From contig JARUHJ010000001.1 of NCBI GenBank assembly GCA_029667085.1, positions 620,001 to 684,000 on the forward strand: a stretch of DNA of 64,000 nt. The letters are read 5' to 3'. The notes beneath the pieces were generated by a model. It saw only the letters and a list, made by a program, of their open reading frames with translations, was not told the DNA's origin and made no database searches. The position numbers and the translations under genes were made by a program. Below, in pieces: positions 52,580 to 61,562 of the stretch. The stretch comes from Deltaproteobacteria bacterium IMCC39524 (GTDB taxonomy: Bacteria; Desulfobacterota; Desulfuromonadia; Desulfuromonadales; BM103). The number at the start of each line of letters is the position of its first letter. Within the stretch, counting starts at the first letter, position 1.

Positions 52580-54109
52580 ATGACAACCAACAACAAGTTT
52601 CCGAATCTAATTAATCGGGACGCCCCCCTGGAAATGCATGGAGAAGAATTTCGAGAGTTGGGGCATCAACTTATAGAGGATATTGCAGAATTTCTCGATG
52701 ATCTCCCACAACGACCTGTCACTACCAACGAGTCCTTTCTAAAAATACGCCAGTTGCTTGGCAACGACAATCTTCCCGAAAGAGGGACTTCCGCAAAAGA
52801 ATTGTTTGCAGAAGTAACAAATCAACTCTTCGACCACTCACTATTTAACGGACATCCTAGGTTCTGGGGATATATTACATCCTCTGCAGCTCCAATCGGA
52901 GTACTGGCCGACCTGCTAGCCTCGGCATTAAACCAGAACGTGGGGGCCGCTATACTGTCGCCAATCGCAAGCGAAATAGAGGCTCAGACGATTCGCTGGG
53001 TCGCAGACTTGATTGGCTACCCCAGGACCTGTGGCGGACTTCTAGTTAGTGGCGGGAATATGGCAAACTTTGTCTGTTTTCTGGCTGCTCGCAAGATAAA
53101 AGCAGATTCGGATTTTAACGAAGAAGGCCTATCCACAAGTAACCGACCTCTTGTTGCTTATGTTTCAAGAGAAACCCACACTTGGATAGACAAGGCCGCC
53201 GAGCTGTTCGGCTTGGGGGCCAAGCATGTACGTTGGATTGAAACAGATTCAGATCAAAAAATGGACATGGAAGCCCTGGAAAAACAAATCAAATCAGACT
53301 TATCTGACAACTATCTTCCTTTTCTAGTCGTTGGCTCGGCCGGGACAGTCAGTACGGGGGCCATTGACCCACTGCCCACGATTGCAACCATCTGCAAAAA
53401 ATACAATTTATGGTTCCACGTCGATGGCGCCTACGGTGCACCGGCAGCCGGGCTACCGGACGCACCTGAGCACCTGCTGGGATTAGTACAGGCGGATTCA
53501 CTCGCACTTGACCCTCACAAATGGCTATACAGTCCGCTGGAAGCAGGCTGTGCTCTGGTTCGTGAGCAACAGCATCTGATTGAAACCTTCAGCCATCATC
53601 CCACTTATTATAATTTTGACGGAACAAAAGAAGACCCGCCAATCAATTACCTCGATTTCGGCTTACAAAACTCTCGTGGTTTCCGCGCATTGAAGGTATG
53701 GCTGGGCCTCCGCCAGGTTGGCCGGGCAGGCTATCTTCAAATGATCGGCGACGACATCGCTCTTGCGAGGCATCTCCACATAGAAGTTGGTAGATATCCG
53801 GAATTACAAGAGGCAACTCAAAACTTGAGCATTACGACCTTCAGGTTCATACCTCAGAGCTTGAACAAGGAATCAGCAACTGCAGAGGATTACTTGAATA
53901 AATTGAACGAGGAGCTTGTCAACCGGTTGCAAAAAAGCGGAGAGGTCTTCATTTCAAATGCTGTCATTGGAGGCAAGTATCTTCTGCGTGCCTGCATTGT
54001 TAACTTCAGGACAACCTCATCTGATGTTGAAGCCTTACCGAAAATCGTCCTCAGTTATGGCAAAGAGCTTGATGCCGAGATAAGACCCGAAGCGTTAAGG
54101 TCTGACTAG
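52580..54109 (+). CDS. PLP-dependent group II amino acid decarboxylase
   Basis: A 509-aa fold-type I enzyme of the aromatic-amino-acid/glutamate decarboxylase group. The signature includes SGGNMANFVCFLAAR, THTWIDKAAELFG, FHVDGAYGAPA (PLP-contacting Asp) and the Schiff-base lysine in ALDPHKWLYSP. Its substrate cannot be told from the sequence. GGGAGAATAATC precedes the ATG at 52580. It stands 93 bp downstream of the response-regulator fusion and might be read through from that operon. Confidence 0.9.
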   Translation: MTTNNKFPNLINRDAPLEMHGEEFRELGHQLIEDIAEFLDDLPQRPVTTNESFLKIRQLLGNDNLPERGTSAKELFAEVTNQLFDHSLFNGHPRFWGYITSSAAPIGVLADLLASALNQNVGAAILSPIASEIEAQTIRWVADLIGYPRTCGGLLVSGGNMANFVCFLAARKIKADSDFNEEGLSTSNRPLVAYVSRETHTWIDKAAELFGLGAKHVRWIETDSDQKMDMEALEKQIKSDLSDNYLPFLVVGSAGTVSTGAIDPLPTIATICKKYNLWFHVDGAYGAPAAGLPDAPEHLLGLVQADSLALDPHKWLYSPLEAGCALVREQQHLIETFSHHPTYYNFDGTKEDPPINYLDFGLQNSRGFRALKVWLGLRQVGRAGYLQMIGDDIALARHLHIEVGRYPELQEATQNLSITTFRFIPQSLNKESATAEDYLNKLNEELVNRLQKSGEVFISNAVIGGKYLLRACIVNFRTTSSDVEALPKIVLSYGKELDAEIRPEALRSD

Positions 54110-54225
54110 AAGAAGCATTACATTCGCATTTGTTTCCAATTACTTACATGGCCTTTGCTGCGGGAGGATATTTATTAATCCTCCCACAATGTGTTGTCGA
54201 TAACTTTTGTTAAATTAGCCCCCCC

Positions 54226-54255
54226 TTGACTCCAGAACTAACAGGAGAGGATAAT
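54226..54255 (+). promoter_or_regulatory. Sigma70-type promoter of the riboswitch leader
   Basis: TTGACT (54226-54231) and GATAAT (54250-54255) with an 18-bp spacer. Transcription would begin about ten bases before the riboswitch. Confidence 0.65.
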
Positions 54256-54265
54256 AAATTTAACA

Positions 54266-54386
54266 GGTCTCGATAAAACCAAACCTGCTGAAAAGCGGGG
54301 ACGGAAAGCGGCGGATCTCACCTCCTTTCACTACAAGATGGCCGAGCTACCGAAGGACAAATTCTAACGGTAAGCTCGGCTTTTTT
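54266..54386 (+). promoter_or_regulatory. GEMM-class (c-di-GMP-I type) riboswitch with overlapping terminator
   Basis: The aptamer has CAAACC at 54280-54285, a P2 stem CCTGCT/AGCGGG closed by a GAAA tetraloop (54290-54293), then GGACGGAAAGC, and P3 with ATCT/AGAT (54315 and 54336) leading to GGCCGAGCTACCGA. A short P1 is formed by GTCT (54267) and GGAC (54355). The 3' strand of P3 is reused in a terminator stem (54341-54380, U-run to 54386), so ligand binding should prevent termination (an ON switch). The position that aligns by eye with the G20 ligand contact reads A, which would favour the cGAMP-type Geobacter variants; this alignment is uncertain. Confidence 0.8.
54341..54386 (+). terminator. 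Riboswitch-controlled terminator
   Basis: GCCGAGCTACCG pairs with CGGTAAGCTCGGC (one bulged A), followed by six T. It overlaps P3 of the aptamer and ends 34 bases before the TPR-protein start. Confidence 0.88.
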
Positions 54387-54420
54387 ACTTTAGTGTGAGC
54401 GGAGCGGAAAGGGATCAGCC

Positions 54421-56094
54421 ATGAAAAAAATCTGCCTATGGGGATTGGTCGTTCTCCTCAGTTCTCTTTCAGGAGTAGCCCTTGCCCATGAAAATCATTC
54501 GGAAGCGCAGGCATCAGGTCCTGCGAACATTTACGGTGACCAGTTAGGTACCGTGATCCTACCTTTTTCCTGTAACGAAACAGCCAGCAAATCAGCAGAA
54601 CGCGGACTCGCTCTGCTGCACCACATGACCTACGTAGGAGCCCGCGCAGCCTTTACTGAGACGGTCGAAACCGATCCAGACAGCGCCATAGGCTACTGGG
54701 GCCAATCGATGAGCTATATTCATCCACTCTGGTCAGACCCGCCTGACGAAGCTGAGTTTGCGAGAGGCAAAGAACTGGCATCGGAAGCCGCAAAACGGGC
54801 CAGGAATGAGCAGGAAAGAGCCTATATCGCGACGTTGGAAAGTTACTATTCCCAAGAACGAAATATTAGCGAAAAGGTAAATTTGGCCGCATACGCTGAA
54901 GCATGGCGCAAGGTTTATGAACAGTTCCCGAAAGACATTGAGGCTGCCAGCTTCTACGCTCTCGCTAATTTGGCAACTGTCGATCCAGGCGACAAGAGCT
55001 ATTCAAAACAGAAACAAAGCGCCAGGATCACCAAGCAGGTCCTCGAAAGTGTTCCCGATCACCCTGGAGCACATCATTACACCATCCACGCCCTGGACTA
55101 CCCGACCCTGGCCATAGAGGCACTTGAAGTCGCACGCAACTACGGCAAAATTGCCCCGGCGGTTCCCCATGCGCTGCACATGCCGGCCCACATCTTCACC
55201 AGGCTCGGGCTATGGGATGAATCGATCGACATGAACCGTCGCTCAGCAAACGCTGCCCTCAAACATCCGGCAGACGGAAAGATTTCATTGCACTATCTCC
55301 ATGCCTTGGACTACCTGGTCTACGCCTACCTGCAAAGGGGTGAAGATGCCAAGGCCGAAGAAGTTCTTAACGAGCTGATGGCTGTTAAAGGACCATATCA
55401 GACTCACGTGGCATCCGCTTACAGCTTCGCCGCTGTTCCGGCACGCATGGCTCTCGAACGACAGCAATGGGCAACTGCGGCAAACCTCGAAGCACAAACT
55501 CCAAGCAACTATCCTTGGCAAGTCAATCCCGCCATGGAGGCGATCACCTACTTTAGCAATGGTCTCGGAGCGGCTCGCATAGGCGACACTGTGAAGGCAC
55601 GTGAAGCGATCGAGCACCTCAAAACACTCGAAAAGCAGGTGGTTAAATCCTCTGCTTACTGGGCCAAGCAGGTCAAGATTCAAAGGTTATCTGTCGAAGC
55701 TTGGCTTGATTATGCAGGAGGCGAAAAGGATGCGGCCCTAAAAACCATGCGCGAAGCCACGGCATTAGAAGCCACCACAGAGAAGCACCCGGTTACACCA
55801 GGCGAAGTTTTGCCTGCTCATGAGTTGCTGGCCGACATGCTGTTAGATTTGAAACAATACCAAGAGGCACAGCAGTACTACGAGGCGACCCTGGAACGGA
55901 GCCCCAACCGCTTTAACAGCCTTTATGGAGCTGGCCGCACTGCTGAACTTGCGGGAGACAAAAAAACAGCGGCACGTCATTACGGCATGCTCAACGAAGT
56001 TGCAGCGACAGACTCAAAGCTAAAAAGGTTGGAGAAGTCGAGAGCTTTTTGCGGGGAAAGTAATACTCTTTATCAAATATGCTCTGCACTCTGA
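54421..56094 (+). CDS. Exported TPR-repeat protein under riboswitch control
   Basis: A 557-aa periplasmic or secreted protein with a signal peptide (KKICLWGLVVLLSSLSGVALA). The mature protein is a chain of TPR-like helical hairpins. Typical units are RGLALLHHMTYVGARAAFTE (about 70) and AKAEEVLNELMAV (about 315); DLKQYQEAQQYYEATLER SPNRFNSLYGAG (about 475) is a canonical pair. Similar proteins are annotated only as tetratricopeptide proteins. Control by a c-di-GMP-class riboswitch suggests a role in surface, adhesion or extracellular electron-transfer states, which is inference. A repeat hairpin ends the gene. Confidence 0.87.
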   Translation: MKKICLWGLVVLLSSLSGVALAHENHSEAQASGPANIYGDQLGTVILPFSCNETASKSAERGLALLHHMTYVGARAAFTETVETDPDSAIGYWGQSMSYIHPLWSDPPDEAEFARGKELASEAAKRARNEQERAYIATLESYYSQERNISEKVNLAAYAEAWRKVYEQFPKDIEAASFYALANLATVDPGDKSYSKQKQSARITKQVLESVPDHPGAHHYTIHALDYPTLAIEALEVARNYGKIAPAVPHALHMPAHIFTRLGLWDESIDMNRRSANAALKHPADGKISLHYLHALDYLVYAYLQRGEDAKAEEVLNELMAVKGPYQTHVASAYSFAAVPARMALERQQWATAANLEAQTPSNYPWQVNPAMEAITYFSNGLGAARIGDTVKAREAIEHLKTLEKQVVKSSAYWAKQVKIQRLSVEAWLDYAGGEKDAALKTMREATALEATTEKHPVTPGEVLPAHELLADMLLDLKQYQEAQQYYEATLERSPNRFNSLYGAGRTAELAGDKKTAARHYGMLNEVAATDSKLKRLEKSRAFCGESNTLYQICSAL

Positions 56095-56130
56095 AAATTG
56101 ATCTCCCCTATAAGGGGTGAGTTAAGTGCC

Positions 56131-56169
56131 GGTGACACTTGCCGGGAAGGCTAACGCGCAAGTGTCACC
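56131..56169. repeat. Hairpin of the chromosomal repeat family (GTGACAC variant)
   Basis: GGTGACACTTGC pairs exactly with GCAAGTGTCACC (12 bp). It lies 37 bp past the TPR gene stop and probably terminates it. Confidence 0.8.
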
Positions 56170-56414
56170 AAAATGAATGCATCCCAAGCATCAACTTCAT
56201 CTGTTGGCTTACACTCTACCCTCTTCTGTGTGTCGAACGTTTTACAGGTTTCTTAGCAACCTTCTGTCTGACCGGACCAAGAACGATTATATCTGGCTCT
56301 AAGTAGCTTAAGATATTCGATATTATTAGGCACACTATCATTAGCAAACACCCTATTTGCACTTCTATCAAATATCACATTTGCGTCCTATTGATAGCTT
56401 TCAATAACAAAACA

Positions 56415-56442
56415 ATCCCAGCTTTTGCCTCAAAGCTGGGAT
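56415..56442 (-). terminator. Terminator of the LysR gene
   Basis: ATCCCAGCTTT pairs with AAAGCTGGGAT (11 bp) around a six-base loop. On the minus strand TGTTTTGTT follows. It begins two bases after the LysR stop. Confidence 0.88.
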
Positions 56443-56443
56443 C

Positions 56444-57310
56444 TCATTGACCAACAGCCCCAAAAGCTTTGGCAATATGTTCAGCCAGAGAATCAACAAT
56501 ACAATTGTCAGTTGCCGGGTTGCGATGCAACAGGAAATATACACTCGGCAACAATGGTACCCCCTCTTCGGGCAGCAACTGACGCATCCCCGGCGGGATA
56601 ATGCTTAAGCTTGTCGCCGTTACAGCCAAGCCTGCAATAACCGCTGACTGCAAGCCCATATTACTTGGGCTGCTATAAGCGACCCGATAAGCAATCTCTG
56701 CATTCTCCAAAGCCTCAATCGCCCAGGTTCGGTAAATACAATCATTGGGAAACAAGGCTAGGGGCAACGGGGTTTCTTCGTGAGGTCGATGCTGCTCCGA
56801 GGTAGCCCACACCACCGCTTCTTGACTCAACAGCAAGGTGTTCTCTTCATCAGGAACAGCCGAGGTCGTCATTGCCAGATCCAGCTCCTGGCGCTTCATG
56901 CGCTGGCGCAACTGGGTGCTGGGCTCGCAAATAACCTCAACCTGCACCCGCGGGTGAGTACGCGAGAACCCAGCGAGGATCTCGGGGAGAAAACGGGTCG
57001 CGTAATCATCGGGCAGACCAATACGCACCCAACCGGAGAGCTCTGGCCGGGTCAGAAGCGAAACCGCTTCTTCATTCAGCTTCAGAATTCGCCGCGCATA
57101 GTCGAGCAGAGTCAGGCCATCCGAGGTCAAGCTCGAATGTCGACTGTCACGTTTCAGAAGTGGTTTCTCAACCAACTCTTCCAAACGCTTGATCTGCATA
57201 CTGACAGCAGACTGGGTGCGATGCACCAGCTCTGCAGCCTGGCTGAAATTTCCGGTATCAGCAATAGCAACAAAGGTTCGCAACAAATCGGTCGGCAGGT
57301 TCATCGCCAT
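56444..57310 (-). CDS. LysR-family transcriptional regulator
   Basis: A 288-aa LysR protein. The N-terminal helix-turn-helix is DLLRTFVAIADTGNFSQAAE-LVHRTQSAVSMQIKRLEE (residues 8-45), followed by the PBP2-type effector domain. It is divergent from the DUF1127 gene, with 119 bp between the starts, and probably controls it. GGAGGCCTT precedes the ATG at 57310. The effector is unknown. A strong terminator follows directly. Confidence 0.92.
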   Translation of the reverse strand: MAMNLPTDLLRTFVAIADTGNFSQAAELVHRTQSAVSMQIKRLEELVEKPLLKRDSRHSSLTSDGLTLLDYARRILKLNEEAVSLLTRPELSGWVRIGLPDDYATRFLPEILAGFSRTHPRVQVEVICEPSTQLRQRMKRQELDLAMTTSAVPDEENTLLLSQEAVVWATSEQHRPHEETPLPLALFPNDCIYRTWAIEALENAEIAYRVAYSSPSNMGLQSAVIAGLAVTATSLSIIPPGMRQLLPEEGVPLLPSVYFLLHRNPATDNCIVDSLAEHIAKAFGAVGQ

Positions 57311-57429
57311 AAGGCCTCCATGCATCAATAATATTGATAGCTAGCATAAATACAATTCGTTTGATTGATCAAGTTTTATTTCGCTATAGTCGATTCAAAC
57401 AGAACACAAACAATAAAAGGAGACAGATC

Positions 57430-57720
57430 ATGATCCTGGAAAGATGCCCCACCCCATGTATAGAGCGCCCGACAAATGGCTTCTGGCAAGACCTCGGCAG
57501 CATCCTCAAGCGTATTGGCAACACCATCATACGTTGGGATCAACTGTCTGAACAACGTCGGCAATTGGCCGAGATGGATGATCGGTTGCTCTCTGATATC
57601 GGGCTGAGCCGGGCCGATGTCAGCAGAATGACCAACAGGAGATTCTGGGATGATCCGGTAAGTCGTGGAGAAAGGGTCGATGAGCGTTATCGCACCTCAG
57701 ATCAGGTGCCAAAAATCTAA
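57430..57720 (+). CDS. DUF1127 small protein
   Basis: A 96-aa protein with the DUF1127 motif RRQLAEMDDRLLSDIGLSRAD at 48-68. The N-terminal 40 residues (MILERCPTPCIERPTNGF) are less conserved. Members of this family in other bacteria act in RNA turnover and phosphate or carbon responses. AAGGAG lies six bases before the ATG at 57430. It is divergent from the LysR gene. Confidence 0.88.
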   Translation: MILERCPTPCIERPTNGFWQDLGSILKRIGNTIIRWDQLSEQRRQLAEMDDRLLSDIGLSRADVSRMTNRRFWDDPVSRGERVDERYRTSDQVPKI

Positions 57721-57763
57721 GCAAACCGTTCAGAACTGAAGTTCAGAATGGTGCCAACGGCGA

Positions 57764-58918
57764 TCAAAACTCGAGCCGTTCAACGCTTTCCACGGCCTCC
57801 AGCAACAACTCTTCGAGGCCGTCGATGTTGGCTTCGAATTGCTTGACCAGGTCGAGAACACCACGCGTCTCGGGGTGTGGGGCAATCATGAAGGAGCAGC
57901 AGTCTGGATAGGGTTCGATCGAATGTTCGTAGGTTCCAATCTGTTTGGCAATCAGAATCGTTTCATCCTTGTTCATGCCCACCAGCGGCGAGAGGACTGG
58001 CAGCTGCGAGGCCTCTTGGATGCACTGCAGGTTGCTCAAGGTCTGTGAGGCCACCTGGCCAACCGCATCGCCCGTGACAATCGCCTTGGCCTGGTCTTTG
58101 GCGGCCAGCTGGTTGAGGATGCGCATCATGCAGCGGCGGTAGATAATCATGCGGTAATCCGCAGGAACAAAGGCGATGATGCGGCGCTGCAGGTCGCCGA
58201 AGGGCACCTGGTAGAGGGTGGAATGCAGCTGGTAGCGGGTCAGCACCTCGACCAGCTTTTCGATCTTATCGGAAACCGCGCCGGAGAACTGGGTTTCGTT
58301 ACGAATATGGGTAAAGATCGCCCGACAGCCACGCTTCATCAGCATGTAAGCGGCGACCGGACTGTCGATGCCGCCAGAGAGCGAAACCATCACATCGCCG
58401 CTGCTGCCGACCGGCAAGCCACCCGGGCCGAGATACTTATCGGTAAAGAGGGTCGCCTCTTTGCCGGTTAGCTCGATATAGAGCCAAAGATCCGGAGCGC
58501 GCAGATCGACCTGCTTGCCTTTTAGCCCGCGCAGTATCGAGGCACCGACCGCACGGCTGATCTCTTCAGAGGTCATCGGAAACTGCTTGTCGGTGCGCTT
58601 GGTCTTGACGCCGAACGTCGTAAACTCCATCCCTGCCAGCAGGTTGACCGCCCGCCCACCAATCGACTTAACATCCTTCGGCGCACTGTGACCGAGAGAG
58701 AAGTTGACGATTCCCGGGATGCAGGAAAGGATCTCGCGCACGCGCTGCGGATCAGCCTGGGGATTCGGCTTGCACACCAGCCGACCCTGCTGCTTGCGCA
58801 CTTCGCTGACCAGGGAGCCCAAGGCGGCACGCACATGGCGTATTAATGCATCTTCGAACTGGCGGCGGTTCTTGCCTTTCAGGGCGATTTCACTGTAGTG
58901 GATAACGATACGGTTCAC
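57764..58918 (-). CDS. thiI: tRNA 4-thiouridine synthetase (ThiI), short form
   Basis: A 384-aa ThiI without the C-terminal rhodanese domain of the E. coli enzyme. It has the N-terminal ferredoxin-like region and THUMP domain (residues 1-165), then a PP-loop ATP pyrophosphatase with SLSGGIDSPVAA (near 179) and GDAVGQVASQTLSN (near 285). YPDCCSFMIAPHP near 340 holds a conserved cysteine pair of the family. It makes 4-thiouridine at tRNA position 8 and can supply thiamine synthesis. It is monocistronic. Confidence 0.92.
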   Translation of the reverse strand: MNRIVIHYSEIALKGKNRRQFEDALIRHVRAALGSLVSEVRKQQGRLVCKPNPQADPQRVREILSCIPGIVNFSLGHSAPKDVKSIGGRAVNLLAGMEFTTFGVKTKRTDKQFPMTSEEISRAVGASILRGLKGKQVDLRAPDLWLYIELTGKEATLFTDKYLGPGGLPVGSSGDVMVSLSGGIDSPVAAYMLMKRGCRAIFTHIRNETQFSGAVSDKIEKLVEVLTRYQLHSTLYQVPFGDLQRRIIAFVPADYRMIIYRRCMMRILNQLAAKDQAKAIVTGDAVGQVASQTLSNLQCIQEASQLPVLSPLVGMNKDETILIAKQIGTYEHSIEPYPDCCSFMIAPHPETRGVLDLVKQFEANIDGLEELLLEAVESVERLEF

Positions 58919-59352
58919 AGGAGGACCCTTCTACCAAAAGAGGTGTCCATACATTATGACGTATCTTGAGTTTTTTGTTCAAACCGAAGTATTTTTCATC
59001 AGAAGAGACGGTTCGCCAAAACAGCAGCCAGCGACTCGTAAAAACAGGCTCTGGGGACAGGCCCCTTTTTACAAGATTAAACCGAAAAAAACCAGGTTGC
59101 TCTCACATACCTGGTGATTTTAATTGCGGCGCCCAGACCTGTAAAGGCTAGATTTCAGAACTGATTACGGGGACATACAATTTGCGTGTCCCGACCTAAA
59201 GGGAATCGGGGATCTGCGGAACTTTTGTCACAGGCGTGAGACTAAGGATCACTTTTGTAGGTGTAACTTCAACACCGAAAAGGTCTTCACCAAGGCTTAA
59301 TGTTACATACTGTTAACGACTGATATCATTCGTTTCATTCATTACTTCGACC
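58919..59352. other. 434-bp gap with two repeats
   Basis: Contains copy 1 of the 75-bp direct repeat (59081-59157), a GGGACATAC hairpin (59168-59193) and nothing else recognisable. Confidence 0.6.
59081..59157. repeat. Direct repeat copy 1 flanking the chemosensory operon
   Basis: Shares an identical 30-base core (59111-59140, starting CTGGTGATTTTAATTGCGGC) and similar flanks with 63185-63259. An ACCAGGT/ACCTGGT hairpin opens it; in copy 2 the arms differ but still pair. It lies downstream of the MCP gene. Confidence 0.85.
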
Positions 59353-61089
59353 TCAATATTTTTCGTAGTCGTTATCGTAGACATCAGCCGTTTTACTAGC
59401 ATTTACTGGCTTAACCGACACTAAGTCTGTATCAGACTGACTGATTCCGGGTTGTCTCTTGTCTTGAATCTTAGCCATCTTGAAAAAAGTGACCATCTCT
59501 TCAAGTTGCTCTGCCTGAGTCGACAACTCTTCGGCCGTAGCGGCCATCTCTTCTGCGGAAGCAGAGTTCTGCTGAATGACCTTGTCGAGGGCTTGTATAC
59601 TTTGCGTGATCTGCTCTGCCCCGGAATTTTGCTCTTTGCTTGCGGCACTGATCTCCTGAACCAACTCAGAAGTCTTCTGGATGTTCGGGACAATCACATC
59701 TAGAAGGCTTCCGGCTTTTTCTGCCACATCCACACTGCGAGTCGAAAGTTCATTGATCTCCCCTGCGGCAACCTGACTACGTTCAGCCAGTTTACGGACC
59801 TCAGCAGCAACCACGGCAAACCCTTTACCGTGTTCTCCTGCACGGGCAGCTTCAATCGCGGCGTTTAAAGCCAACAGATTGGTCTGGCGCGCAATCTCTT
59901 CAATAATGACGATCTTTTCTGCAATATCCTTCATAACAACAACAGTATCTTTGACGGCGCTGCCACCTTCAACAGCATCTTCGGCAACCTGACTGGCTAT
60001 CTTCTCAGTTTCTAATGCATTATCGGCATTCTGACGAATGTTTGCTGTCATCTCCTCGATACTAGAAGAGGCCTCTTCTACAGACGCGGCCTGGTTGGCG
60101 GCTCCCTCGGTCATATACTGGGCGGCAATATTCATCGATTGGCTGCCTGAAGTAACATTCGCTGACGAGGTTTTGACTTGGCTGATAACCGTTGACAACA
60201 TTTTCAGCATTTTTTGTAACGACAAACCCAAGGCATCAGATTCCGATGCCAGAGTCACTTGTGCATCGAGATCACCATCAGCAATCTGCTCCGCGAGTTG
60301 CGACTTTTCCGCCAGAGCATCCGCCATACTGTCGAGTTCACGGGCAAGGTCGCCAATCTCGTCACGGCTTCGGGACATGATCCTGTCACTATCAGAGACT
60401 TCACCCCTGGCAAGAGTTTTAACCATATTTTGAATCTGGTTGATCGGTTTGATCAGAACCCTATTTGCAATGGTGCGGATAATAATAACCGAGAGAACAA
60501 TCACCACACCAAACAGGATGAGAAGAAAGGAGGTGTTTGACCCAGCCGTGTTTTTTTCCTGTTCTATGCCGCTTTCCACCGCAGAGATAAGCGTTTTCGA
60601 GTTTTTCTCAAAACGTTCAAGCAACTCAGCATAACTTAAGCCAATGGTCTGGACCTGAACCTGAAGAGTATCAAAATCTTCTCCATTGACCAAACGCTCA
60701 TAGGTGTCCCCTGCCATGTGTGCATACACATCATAATCTTGAACAAGAGGCGCCATCTGTGAACCGGAGCTGTTCTCACTACTTATTTCGAGCTTGGCCA
60801 TCTCCTGCAGCAAGGAGCTGATAGTCTCTGTCAGCTCCTTACCGCTCACGACAGCCTCTTCATCGGCCAAGAGAAAAGCTTCTTCAAAAAACTTTGACTG
60901 TTTTTTAAAGAGACTCACCACTTCAGTGCCTTTTAAAGCGAGAGGAAAGGCGACATTACGAATTTCAGTCAGTTTTACCGAAAAACGACTGTTCGCCTGA
61001 TAGGTGAAAATCGTAGCGATAAGGAAGCCTGCAAAAGCAACCCCAACACATAGCCAGATTTTTACATTGATACTGCGAAACAGTTTCAT
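59353..61089 (-). CDS. Methyl-accepting chemotaxis protein
   Basis: A 578-aa chemoreceptor. Membrane spans lie near residues 8-28 and 195-218, with a periplasmic helical sensor between them. A HAMP domain follows (about 218-270). The signalling tip is [40 protein letters not shown]. The C-terminal tail ends DNDYEKY and has no NWETF-type receptor tether. It lies 20 bp downstream of a small periplasmic binding protein gene, a hint that this protein supplies its ligand. The start at 61089 follows a G-rich site. Confidence 0.93.
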   Translation of the reverse strand: MKLFRSINVKIWLCVGVAFAGFLIATIFTYQANSRFSVKLTEIRNVAFPLALKGTEVVSLFKKQSKFFEEAFLLADEEAVVSGKELTETISSLLQEMAKLEISSENSSGSQMAPLVQDYDVYAHMAGDTYERLVNGEDFDTLQVQVQTIGLSYAELLERFEKNSKTLISAVESGIEQEKNTAGSNTSFLLILFGVVIVLSVIIIRTIANRVLIKPINQIQNMVKTLARGEVSDSDRIMSRSRDEIGDLARELDSMADALAEKSQLAEQIADGDLDAQVTLASESDALGLSLQKMLKMLSTVISQVKTSSANVTSGSQSMNIAAQYMTEGAANQAASVEEASSSIEEMTANIRQNADNALETEKIASQVAEDAVEGGSAVKDTVVVMKDIAEKIVIIEEIARQTNLLALNAAIEAARAGEHGKGFAVVAAEVRKLAERSQVAAGEINELSTRSVDVAEKAGSLLDVIVPNIQKTSELVQEISAASKEQNSGAEQITQSIQALDKVIQQNSASAEEMAATAEELSTQAEQLEEMVTFFKMAKIQDKRQPGISQSDTDLVSVKPVNASKTADVYDNDYEKY

Positions 61090-61109
61090 GGGTTCCCCCC
61101 CCCGCAAGG

Positions 61110-61529
61110 TTATTCTACGCTCAGCTTCTTGACCGAGTCGTCTAGTTCGGATTTGAGTATGTATCCGACGGCTCCGTTCTTCGCAGCAACAATCTTCTTC
61201 ATTTGCTCACTGTTCTCAACTTCGACAGGTGGCGTGCCCTTGCCAGTAAACACAGCCTTGCGCCAGAACATGTAAAACTGCTGAGACGATTTCTTGACAA
61301 ACTTTTTGGCAAAAGGATCGGTAACTGCAGAGTCCTTCTGGGTAAAAGGGGTGACCGTGCTGCCATCACTCCAACCGGTTTTTTTGCCAAGGAACATGTT
61401 CTTGGCATCGGTTGCCGTAAGACTCGACACCGGATTTAATTTGTTGGTAATCAGGATCACGTCTGCTGCATAACCGGCCGTGCAGCAGAACAGGATCATG
61501 AGTGCGATCAATAGACTTATGCGTTTCAT
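61110..61529 (-). CDS. Small PstS-like periplasmic binding protein
   Basis: A 139-aa exported protein. A signal peptide ([19 protein letters not shown]) precedes a short substrate-binding domain of the phosphate/PstS-like type with [17 protein letters not shown] and [14 protein letters not shown] and GAVGYI. This is the one-lobe form found beside chemoreceptors, without ABC transporter genes. Ligand unknown (phosphate or another oxyanion is possible). It is the second gene of the porin-binding protein-MCP operon. Confidence 0.85.
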   Translation of the reverse strand: MKRISLLIALMILFCCTAGYAADVILITNKLNPVSSLTATDAKNMFLGKKTGWSDGSTVTPFTQKDSAVTDPFAKKFVKKSSQQFYMFWRKAVFTGKGTPPVEVENSEQMKKIVAAKNGAVGYILKSELDDSVKKLSVE

Positions 61530-61562
61530 GAGAAAACCTCCGTTAATAACGTTACAGACCGA

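Larger units (their letters stand above)
56095..56443. other. 349-bp gap with two terminator-type hairpins
   Basis: The hairpin at 56131-56169 follows the TPR gene and the hairpin at 56415-56442 follows the LysR gene. The A+T-rich stretch between (about 56180-56400) has no gene. Confidence 0.6.
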
